Assembly (NCBI GenBank): GCA_019419625.1
Contig: DXZO01000068.1
Location: 1 to 8,014, forward strand
Direction of reading: 5' to 3'
DNA from: Collinsella sp.
GTDB taxonomy: Bacteria; Actinomycetota; Coriobacteriia; Coriobacteriales; Coriobacteriaceae
Length of the DNA: 8,014 nt
Shown here: positions 1-5,114 of the stretch, piece after piece
Numbering within the stretch: position 1 is the first letter of the stretch
How the letters are laid out: the number at the start of each line of letters is the position of its first letter
Position numbers and translations under genes: made by a program
The notes under the pieces: generated by a model
What the model saw: only the letters and a program-made list of their open reading frames with translations
What the model was told of the DNA's origin: nothing
Databases searched by the model: none

Positions 1-1128
1 TGCGGCGGTGTCAACATTGGCCGCAGCGGCGTCATTGGCCTCGGCGCCAGAATCAACCTGCGCTTCGACATCAACCTGCTGCTCGGCGGCCTTGGCCTTA
101 ACGGACTTCTTGCGACCGCGCTTGGGCTTCTCGGATGCAGGCCGTTCGACGTCCTGGGGCTCGACGGCATCAGTCGATGCATCGGCGGTCGTCTCGGCGG
201 AATCCTCGGACGCACCCTTCTTGGCAGCCTTAGCCTTGGACGTGCGCTTAGCAGCAGTGCGACGGCTGCGACCGGGACGGACGTCGGCGGGCTCGGCATC
301 GGCAGAAACGGCCTTGGAAGTCGTAGCATCCTGGACGGGTGCATCGGCAGCAGTTGAGGACTTGGCGGTCGCCGCAGCATCCCGAGCGGCGGCGGCTGCG
401 GCTGCGGCCTTCTCGGCCTCGACAAAGGCCTTGGGCTTGCGACCGCGACGGTGCGGGCGCAAAGCCGGATCGACAACGGGAACTTCGCTGGCCTCGACAG
501 GCGCAGCGGGCTCAACAGACGATGCACCCTCCCCTGCCGCGGAACGGACCGAAGCCTCAGTGAGCTCGGGGGTTACCTGTTCAGCAACCTGCTCGGCCTT
601 AGCAGCCGTGCGACGGCGTGTGCGCGGTACCGGCTTCTCGGTCGGCTGGTCGGCGACAGGGGTCTCGGTGGCGGCAGGCGTCTCGGGCACAGACGGAGCT
701 GCAAGCTCGGTCAGAGCCGCGGCCTCGCGCTCGGCAGCACGACGGCGGGCGCGCACCACCTGAGCCTCGCTAATCTGCGCCAACGCACGTGCCTGCGCGA
801 CCTCATCGGAAATCGGCGCCGAGGAGTCAGCCGCAACGGTGCGCTTGGCGCGCGTCGTGCGCGTGGTACGGCGCTTGGGCTTGGCGACCTCCTCGCCGTC
901 AGCGGCAGGCTTGGCCATACGGCGCGTGCGCTTGGGCTTTGCCGGAGCAGCCTCCTCACCAGTTGCAGGCACGGCCTTCTCAGCCGCTACAGGCATAGAC
1001 GTCGAAGCAGCCTTAGGCGTCTCAGGAGCCGAGGCATGCGCGGACGCCGCGGCCTGGTCCGACGCAACCGGTGCAGCGGGAGCGGCCTGCGTCGTCGTTA
1101 TTTCGTTTTCTTGCTGTTGATCAGACAC
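1..1128 (-). CDS. rho: Probable transcription termination factor Rho, N-terminal part only (runs off left edge)
   Basis: 376 codons are visible and the frame is open to the window edge. The start is GTG at 1128-1126. An in-frame TGA lies four codons upstream and the next in-frame ATG is about 44 codons in, so GTG is the best start, although the ribosome site (GAAAG, about 13 nt away) is weak. The visible protein is entirely low complexity: Ala/Glu/Pro/Thr-rich spacers alternate with basic clusters near residues 64-74, 83-96, 126-134, 169-177, 224-233 (RRGRKPK), 284-304 and 334-346 (KPKRGRKKS), plus a run of eight Ala at 241-248. The GRK clusters resemble AT-hooks. No folded domain is visible, so the assignment rests on context: in many Actinomycetota rho lies downstream of argS on the same strand, and actinobacterial Rho proteins often carry long basic, disordered N-terminal extensions. 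Rho is an RNA-dependent ATPase helicase that ends transcription. Alternatives are IF-2, RNase E/G or a histone-like protein with a similar tail. The identity is inferred; that it is coding is well supported. Confidence 0.62.
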   Translation of the reverse strand, partial: MSDQQQENEITTTQAAPAAPVASDQAAASAHASAPETPKAASTSMPVAAEKAVPATGEEAAPAKPKRTRRMAKPAADGEEVAKPKRRTTRTTRAKRTVAADSSAPISDEVAQARALAQISEAQVVRARRRAAEREAAALTELAAPSVPETPAATETPVADQPTEKPVPRTRRRTAAKAEQVAEQVTPELTEASVRSAAGEGASSVEPAAPVEASEVPVVDPALRPHRRGRKPKAFVEAEKAAAAAAAARDAAATAKSSTAADAPVQDATTSKAVSADAEPADVRPGRSRRTAAKRTSKAKAAKKGASEDSAETTADASTDAVEPQDVERPASEKPKRGRKKSVKAKAAEQQVDVEAQVDSGAEANDAAAANVDTAA

Positions 1129-1271
1129 AGTGTTTGCTCAACTTTCTTTTCAAGCCCTGTGATCACATGCTCCCTGCATAAACCTTCAGGGCGGCTAAAC
1201 AGTCTAGTTCCGTTCAAAACGACGGACATCATTGATCTGTATCGAGATGATTGCGTCAACTACGCAGCGTT

Positions 1272-1299
1272 AGTGTAACACAACCGCCGCCACCTGCAA
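1272..1299 (-). promoter_or_regulatory. Candidate promoter for the presumed rho gene
   Basis: On the minus strand a -10 TACACT (1277-1272) is preceded by TGT, giving an extended -10. A weak -35 TTGCAG (1299-1294) lies 16 nt upstream. Transcription would begin near 1265, leaving a leader of about 137 nt before the GTG. Rho genes in well-studied bacteria are autoregulated through long leaders, so the length is plausible. The call is by consensus match only. Confidence 0.35.
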
Positions 1300-1301
1300 C
1301 T

Positions 1302-1349
1302 TAGTCATTGGGGACGTTCTTAAACGACTAGTCAAAAGGGACACTCTTT
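1302..1349. repeat. REP-like double hairpin with GGGGAC/GGGACA boxes
   Basis: TAGTCATT (1302-1309) pairs with AACGACTA (1323-1330) with one mismatch, enclosing GGGGACGTTC. Immediately after the palindrome GACTAGTC (1326-1333) comes a second small hairpin, AAAGGG-ACA-CTCTTT (1335-1349 including one G.T pair). The GGGACA box recalls the loops of the hairpins at 4351-4394 and 5060-5101, and the segment from 1338 nearly matches the reverse complement of 7933-7947. Small palindromes with GGGGAC/GTCCCC boxes are typical of bacterial REP elements mobilised by Y1 (RAYT) transposases; assigning this one to that class is inference. Confidence 0.4.
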
Positions 1350-1382
1350 GTTTGCCACCCACAAATCTGACTGCCTCCGCCA

Positions 1383-1532
1383 AAACTATGGCGGTTTACT
1401 ACGATGAATCGCTCAACCGCGACCACTCCGAAACTTGTTGAACTAAAACCGCAGGTAGATGCCTTGCACTTTTTAGCAAAAAGCCGGCGTGGTTAGAATT
1501 CCTCAATTCATCGTAGTAAACCGGCATAGTTT
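1383..1532. repeat. 150-bp element with 27-bp inverted arms (MITE-like or paired binding sites)
   Basis: The left arm 1383-1409 and right arm 1506-1532 are reverse complements at 26 of 27 positions; the sole mismatch is G1391 against G1524. The shared core reads GGTTTACTACGATGAAT. The arms enclose 96 bp containing a small hairpin, CTTTTT-AGC-AAAAAG (1469-1483), and no coding frame. No clear target-site duplication is seen outside the arms. It could be a non-autonomous mobile element, a dispersed palindromic repeat, or two sites for a DNA-binding protein in opposite orientation. The inverted repeat itself is directly visible; its nature is not. Confidence 0.75.
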
Positions 1533-1577
1533 CGTATTTCTAGCAGCTCCAAATTCGTCAATACGTCGGCGTTTGCG

Positions 1578-1610
1578 AAAAAAGCCCGACCTCCGTGGGA
1601 GATCGGGCTT
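1578..1610 (-). terminator. Intrinsic terminator of argS
   Basis: A 13-bp stem (1582-1594 with 1598-1610, one mismatch at 1590/1602) with a 3-nt loop is followed on the minus strand by a run of six T (1583-1578). It lies about 46 nt beyond the argS stop codon. It should separate argS from the downstream presumed rho, implying that rho has its own promoter. Confidence 0.88.
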
Positions 1611-1656
1611 ATAGGGCTCAGTTAAACCAAACCTACACGGTCAAATGACCCGCAGG

Positions 1657-3510
1657 TTACATCTGCTCGGGCGCGGAAACGCCAACGAGGGTGAGCACCA
1701 GGGCGAGCGTCACGCGGACGGCATCGCAAGCGGCCAGACGGGCACGCGAAAGTTCGGGGTCGACGGGACGGCCCTCGCTCGGCAGAACCTGGCAGGCAGC
1801 GTAGAAGCTGTGGAAGTCACCGGCGAGCTCCTCGGCAAAGTGCGTCAGACGGAACGGGGCGCGATCGCGAGCGCAGCTGGCGATCAGGTCGGTAAGCTCA
1901 TTGAGCTTGCGCGAAAGGGCGAGCTCGGTCGGGTCGGTCAGCAGCGAGTAATCGACGTTCTCACCGATGGCCTTGGCGGCAACGGCCTTCATGCCCATCT
2001 CGTCGGCCTGCTCGGGCGTAACGTCGGCGGCACGGCGCAGGATGGAGCATACGCGGGCGTGGGCATACTGCACGTAATAGACCGGGTTGGAGTTGTCGCG
2101 CTTCTTGACGGCCTCGATATCGAAGTCGACCATCTGGTTGGAGCTCTTGGAGATGAGCGTGTAGCGGGCGGCGTCAGAGCCGACCTCGTCGACGAGCTCC
2201 TGCAGGGTCACCATGGTGCCCTTGCGCTTGGACATACGGACGGGCTTACCGTTACGCAGCAGGTTGACGAGCTGGCCCAGTAGAACCTCGAACTTGCCGG
2301 GGTAACCCAGAGCGTCGCAGACGCAGCGGACGCGCTCGATGTAACCGTGGTGGTCGGCACCCCAGATGTCGATGACGTGATCGACGCGCTGGAACTTATC
2401 CCAGTGATAGGCGACGTCGGAGGCGAAGTAGGTGTACTCGCCGTCGGACTTGATCAGGACGCGGTCCTTGTCGTCGCCCAGATCGGTGGAGCGGAACCAC
2501 AGGGCGCCGTCCTTGGTGTAGAGGTAGCCCATCTTGTCGAGCTTCTCAAAAGCGCGGTCGACGGCAGAGGTACCGGCGGTCTCGCCCTCGGTGTCCTTCA
2601 CGTACAGCGAGCGCTCGGAGTACCAACGGTCGAAGTCGCAGTTGACGGCGTGGCAGAGGTCGCGCATGTTATCGACCATCTTTACATAGCCGCGCTCGCG
2701 GAAGCTCTCCATGCGCTCCTGCGGATCGGCGTCGACCCACTTGTCGCCGTCGGTGCGCCAGAACTCGGCGGCCTCGTCGATGATGTAGTCGCCGCCGTAA
2801 GAGTCCTTGCCCAAGGTCTCGGCAAAGTTGTCCTGATACGGATGGGTCTCGGGGTGCTCGTCGTTCTCGTCGGCAACAAAGGCGTCGCGGTCGGCGATCA
2901 GCAGCTTGTGAGCCTCGTCGATATCAACGCCCTGCTTGGCGATGATGTCGGCAAGCTGCATATAGCGCGTGCTGATGGAGTTGCCGAAGGTGTTCATCTG
3001 AGAGCCGTGGTCATTGATGTAGAACTCACGCTGGATCTCATAACCGGCGTGGTCCATGACGCGGCAAAGGGAGTCGCCCAGAGCGGCCCAGCGGCCGTGA
3101 CCAATGTGCATGGGGCCGACGGGGTTGGCGGAAACGAATTCGACCTGGGTCTTCAGGCCACCACCGACGTTGGACTTAGCGAAGTCCATGCCCTTCTCGC
3201 GAGCCTCGCCAAAGATGGCATTCTTGACGGCAACGGAGAGGTAGAAGTTGATGAAACCGGGGCCTGCGATCTCAACCTTCTCGATCGCGGGATCCTCGGG
3301 CATATGGGCAACGATGGCCTCGGCGATCTTGCGCGGGGCGCAGTGGGCCAGCTTGGCGGACTTCAGGGCCATGGTGGAGGTCCACTCGCCATGAGAAGTG
3401 TCAGCCGGTCGCTCGATAGCGCAATCGTCAAGTTCAAATGCGGAAAGGTCGCCGGCCTCCTGGGCCGCAGCAAGCGCAGCGCGTACCAGCTCTTCAATCT
3501 TCTCGGGCAT
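1657..3510 (-). CDS. argS: Arginyl-tRNA synthetase (class I)
   Basis: 617 residues, complete. It attaches arginine to tRNA-Arg in the cytoplasm using ATP. The N-terminal 100 or so residues fit the tRNA D-loop-recognising Add1 domain. The class I HIGH motif is at 135-138 (context ANPVGPMHIGHGR). The KMSKS-like loop is RMSKRKG at 425-431. The C-terminal helical anticodon-binding DALR domain follows (about 480-617) and ends in the family-typical APEQM. The start at 3510 is set by a perfect AGGAGG (3520-3515) four bases upstream; the frame is open for 43 more codons, but those residues do not look like ArgS and have no ribosome site. ArgS is usually about 550-590 residues; the excess is mostly an acidic, His-rich stretch around residues 203-240. 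It is transcribed away from the CarD gene and ends in its own terminator at 1578-1610. Confidence 0.97.
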   Translation of the reverse strand: MPEKIEELVRAALAAAQEAGDLSAFELDDCAIERPADTSHGEWTSTMALKSAKLAHCAPRKIAEAIVAHMPEDPAIEKVEIAGPGFINFYLSVAVKNAIFGEAREKGMDFAKSNVGGGLKTQVEFVSANPVGPMHIGHGRWAALGDSLCRVMDHAGYEIQREFYINDHGSQMNTFGNSISTRYMQLADIIAKQGVDIDEAHKLLIADRDAFVADENDEHPETHPYQDNFAETLGKDSYGGDYIIDEAAEFWRTDGDKWVDADPQERMESFRERGYVKMVDNMRDLCHAVNCDFDRWYSERSLYVKDTEGETAGTSAVDRAFEKLDKMGYLYTKDGALWFRSTDLGDDKDRVLIKSDGEYTYFASDVAYHWDKFQRVDHVIDIWGADHHGYIERVRCVCDALGYPGKFEVLLGQLVNLLRNGKPVRMSKRKGTMVTLQELVDEVGSDAARYTLISKSSNQMVDFDIEAVKKRDNSNPVYYVQYAHARVCSILRRAADVTPEQADEMGMKAVAAKAIGENVDYSLLTDPTELALSRKLNELTDLIASCARDRAPFRLTHFAEELAGDFHSFYAACQVLPSEGRPVDPELSRARLAACDAVRVTLALVLTLVGVSAPEQM

Positions 3511-3577
3511 AGATCCTCCTTGTGTTAAAGCCCCCGAGCTCTTGGTCACTCGTAGGGCAAAAGCCAGAGTTTGTAGC

Positions 3578-3606
3578 ACTCTATCACAAGCGACGGGCAC
3601 TGTCGC
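3578..3606 (-). promoter_or_regulatory. Candidate argS promoter
   Basis: On the minus strand GCGACA (3606-3601) and TAGAGT (3583-3578) are separated by 17 nt, each matching the consensus at four of six positions. TGA directly precedes the -10, an extended -10 signature. The predicted start near 3571 gives a leader of about 60 nt, too short for a T-box riboswitch and without an obvious terminator. Confidence 0.4.
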
Positions 3607-3809
3607 AGGGTAAAGCCAATCGAAATTGCATATGCACAAAATTGACTACAGCTTGCATGGACTCACTCAAAGATGCCGGTCTGCCTGCAGATTATGCACG
3701 CGTTGAAAATGCATAAAGGTGTGAATGAGCTGTGTCTTTTATCGAATACTCTTACCTATCAGAGTTGTGTGCTTTTCCTGCATAAAGCGAGGATTTGCGC
3801 ACGTCAGCG

Positions 3810-3818
3810 TGTTATTCT
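3810..3818 (+). promoter_or_regulatory. Extended -10 promoter candidate for the CarD-family gene
   Basis: TGTTATTCT forms TG-n plus the -10 TATTCT, and no good -35 is found at 16-18 nt. Transcription would begin around 3825, about 28 nt before the ATG. The start point falls inside the ATACG/CGTAT dyad at 3823-3838, so a protein bound there could block initiation. Confidence 0.4.
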
Positions 3819-3822
3819 AGAC

Positions 3823-3838
3823 ATACGTAAATTCGTAT
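3823..3838. promoter_or_regulatory. Operator-like dyad upstream of the CarD-family gene
   Basis: ATACG (3823-3827) and CGTAT (3834-3838) are perfect inverted half-sites separated by the AT-only spacer TAAATT. The dyad ends 5 nt before the GGAGG ribosome site (3844-3848) and covers the predicted transcription start. It could bind a regulator or be a weak leader hairpin; with only five bases per arm, chance is possible. Confidence 0.25.
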
Positions 3839-3852
3839 AAGTTGGAGGTAGC

Positions 3853-4338
3853 ATGTTCTCAATCGGTCAACACGTCATTCATCCGGGTCAGGGAGTCTGC
3901 ACCGTCGTCGGTTTTAGGGACGACACGCCGCAGCCCATGTTGTTGCTCGAGGCCAAGCAGGGGCATGCGCAGACGATCCTTATGTACCCCGTGGCGCAGG
4001 CCGACCGTCTACATGCCGCCATCTCTCAGCAAGATGCCGAGCATCTGCTGAGCCACTATGACGAGCTGGAGTGCGACACCTTTACCGAGCGCAACAGCTC
4101 GCTTGAAGAGACACACTTTAAGCAGCAGCTCAAGCTGGGCGCACCCGAGACGGTCCGCGTGGCAAAGACCATGATGCACCGCATTCGCCAGGCCGAGGAA
4201 GCCGATAAAAAGCCCAGCTCTTACTATATGCGTGTACTCAAGGAAGCCAAGCGCCGCTCCATCGAGGAGTTCGCCGTGGCATTGGGCGTCACCGAGGAGG
4301 CCGCCGAAGCCCGCCTAGCCCAAGCCGCCCTCAACTAA
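3853..4338 (+). CDS. CarD/CdnL-family RNA polymerase-binding transcription regulator (divergent)
   Basis: 161 residues, about the size of mycobacterial CarD. Residues 1-55 (starting MFSIGQHVIHPGQGVCTV, with the family's VxHPGxG turn) fit the Tudor-like RNA polymerase interaction domain shared with TRCF. Residues from about 60 on are helical and charged, with the pattern SSYYMRVLKEAKRRSIEEFA corresponding to the CarD C-terminal DNA-binding bundle. CarD proteins bind the RNA polymerase beta subunit and stabilise the open promoter complex, largely through a tryptophan wedged into the upstream edge of the -10 bubble. This protein contains no Trp at all, so it may act differently or be a paralogue. 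The start is fixed by GGAGG (3844-3848). A strong hairpin terminator begins 12 nt after the stop, so it is probably monocistronic. Family membership is confident; the exact role is not. Confidence 0.85.
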   Translation: MFSIGQHVIHPGQGVCTVVGFRDDTPQPMLLLEAKQGHAQTILMYPVAQADRLHAAISQQDAEHLLSHYDELECDTFTERNSSLEETHFKQQLKLGAPETVRVAKTMMHRIRQAEEADKKPSSYYMRVLKEAKRRSIEEFAVALGVTEEAAEARLAQAALN

Positions 4339-4350
4339 CCCATCCGCGCC

Positions 4351-4394
4351 AAAAACCACCACAAAGGGGACAGGCACCTTTGTGGTGGTTTTTT
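4351..4394 (+). terminator. Intrinsic terminator after the CarD-family gene; dispersed hairpin copy 1
   Basis: A perfect 17-bp stem (4351-4367 with 4377-4393) encloses the nine-base loop GGACAGGCA and ends in six T. The 34 bases 4360-4393 are identical to 5068-5101. It lies 12 nt beyond the CarD-family stop and 62 nt before the HD gene, so it should limit read-through into that gene. The near-identity with copy 2, loop included, goes beyond what terminator function requires. Confidence 0.9.
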
Positions 4395-4411
4395 CGTTCT
4401 AGTCGTTCTAG
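4394..4411. repeat. Short tandem repeat, two 9-bp units
   Basis: TCGTTCTAG occurs twice in tandem (4394-4402 and 4403-4411) and is followed by another TAG. It begins at the last T of the terminator tract and lies upstream of the HD gene. It may reflect local slippage; no function is evident. No convincing -35/-10 pair was found between here and the HD gene. Confidence 0.6.
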
Positions 4412-4455
4412 TAGTATTCATTCTTAGCGATACCTGCGAGCACAAGGAGTCTTTT

Positions 4456-5055
4456 ATGGCAGAGCCACTTTCCGCCGGAATCACCCGCGACCGTGCGTTC
4501 GAATTGCTCAACGAGCACAATAAGGACCCGTTCCACATCACCCACGGCGAAACGGTCGAGGGCACCATGCGCTACTTTGCGCGCGAGTTCGACCCCGAGA
4601 ACGAGGAGTTTTGGGGCATCGTCGGTCTGCTGCACGACCTAGATTGGGAGGAGCATGAGGACGACCCCATGAACCACACCATCTATGCGGCCGAGATCCT
4701 TGAAGGCGAGGGCGCCTCTCCCGATCTCATTCGCGCCATTCAGACGCACACGTCGGACTTCAACACCTCGCTGCCCAAGCCCGAGCTGCAGATGGAAAAG
4801 ATCCTGTTTGCCTGCGACGAGCTCACCGGCTTGATCGGCGCTGCCGTCATCATGCGTCCGAGTAAGAGCGTCATGGACTTTACGACCAAGTCGCTCAAGA
4901 AAAAGTTCAAGGACAAGCGCTTTGCCGCCGGGTGCTCTCGCGACGTGATTACGCAGGGTGCCGAGATGCTGGGCTGGGAGCTCCCCGAGCTCTTCGACCG
5001 TACCATCGCGGCCATGCAGTCCTTCGCCCCCGACCGCGACACCTTTCAGGCTTAA
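4456..5055 (+). CDS. HD-superfamily metal-dependent hydrolase (predicted, COG2316-like)
   Basis: 199 residues. The HD-domain metal ligands are visible in order: His27/His30 (HITHGE), the HD pair His60-Asp61 (GLLHDLDW), His98 (QTHTSD) and Asp121 (ACDELTGL). The stretch RPSKSVMDFTTKSLKKKFKDKRFAAG (about 134-159) is typical of a family of stand-alone bacterial HD proteins of about 190 residues with no established substrate. HD proteins generally cleave phosphate esters, often of nucleotides, using bound divalent metal. No membrane segment, signal or second domain is seen, so it should be cytoplasmic. The start is supported by AAGGAG (4444-4449) six bases upstream. Copies of the same hairpin lie on both sides (4351-4394 and 5060-5101), so it is probably a single transcription unit. 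The metal-binding fold is confident; the substrate is unknown. Confidence 0.88.
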   Translation: MAEPLSAGITRDRAFELLNEHNKDPFHITHGETVEGTMRYFAREFDPENEEFWGIVGLLHDLDWEEHEDDPMNHTIYAAEILEGEGASPDLIRAIQTHTSDFNTSLPKPELQMEKILFACDELTGLIGAAVIMRPSKSVMDFTTKSLKKKFKDKRFAAGCSRDVITQGAEMLGWELPELFDRTIAAMQSFAPDRDTFQA

Positions 5056-5059
5056 TTCC

Positions 5060-5105
5060 AAAACCATCACAAAGGGGACAGGCACCTTTGTGGTGGTTTT
5101 TGTTT
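5060..5105. terminator. Terminator between convergent HD gene and proA; dispersed hairpin copy 2
   Basis: A 16-bp stem (5060-5075 with 5085-5100) with one T.G pair has the nine-base loop GGACAGGCA, the same as copy 1. It starts 4 nt after the HD gene stop and ends about 14 nt from the proA stop, so it can serve both converging genes. On the plus strand the tail is TTTTTGTTT. On the minus strand the T run is shorter and the T.G pair becomes an A/C mismatch, so termination should favour the HD gene direction. Confidence 0.85.
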
Positions 5106-5114
5106 GCGCGGGCG

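Larger units (their letters stand above)
1129..1656. other. 528-bp intergenic region between argS and the presumed rho
   Basis: No credible gene is present: open frames crossing it lack ribosome sites and are continuations of antisense frames. From right to left (the direction of argS and rho) it holds the argS terminator (1578-1610), a 150-bp inverted-arm element (1383-1532), a hairpin with GGGGAC-type boxes (1302-1349), a candidate rho promoter (about 1272-1299) and a leader of about 137 nt with small inverted repeats, including CCCTG/CAGGG (1172-1191) and the perfect palindrome TGTGATCACA (1158-1167). In many Actinomycetota lysA/hom/thr genes sit between argS and rho; here the space holds only repeats. 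Confidence 0.75.
3511..3852. other. 342-bp divergent promoter region between argS and the CarD-family gene
   Basis: No gene is seen. The region is more AT-rich than its flanks and carries the argS ribosome site and candidate promoter (3578-3606), the perfect palindrome TGCATATGCA (3627-3636), two copies of TGCATAAAG (3710-3718 and 3779-3787), a small inverted repeat ACTCT/AGAGT (3748-3765), and the candidate promoter and dyad just upstream of the CarD-family gene. The separation is large enough for independent promoters on each strand. Confidence 0.7.

Noticed and set aside
1158..1167. TGTGATCACA as a CRP/FNR site
   Set aside because: The half-sites TGTGA and TCACA are directly abutted without the six-base spacer such sites need; kept only as an unexplained palindrome.
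8..1278. Plus-strand open frames opposite the presumed rho
   Set aside because: Ser/Ala/Arg-rich products of reading a low-complexity gene backwards. The minus frame has charged clusters of a credible protein and a start bounded by an upstream stop.
2347..3528. Plus-strand open frame (393 codons) opposite argS
   Set aside because: Antisense shadow: Val/Gly/Leu-rich without domain signatures, while the minus strand encodes unmistakable ArgS.
3511..3577. T-box or other riboswitch in the argS leader
   Set aside because: The leader is only about 60 nt and has no T-box sequence or terminator hairpin.
3511..3639. Upstream in-frame ATG extending ArgS by 43 residues
   Set aside because: The AGGAGG site lies directly before the ATG at 3510, the extension does not look like ArgS, and it would cover the candidate promoter.
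4394..4411. The 9-bp tandem repeat as start of a CRISPR or iteron array
   Set aside because: There are only two units, no spacers, and no replication or cas gene nearby.
4351..5105. The flanking direct repeats as ends of a transposon carrying the HD gene
   Set aside because: They are direct, form terminators fitted to the two gene ends, and no transposase or target duplication is seen. A dispersed terminator repeat is simpler.
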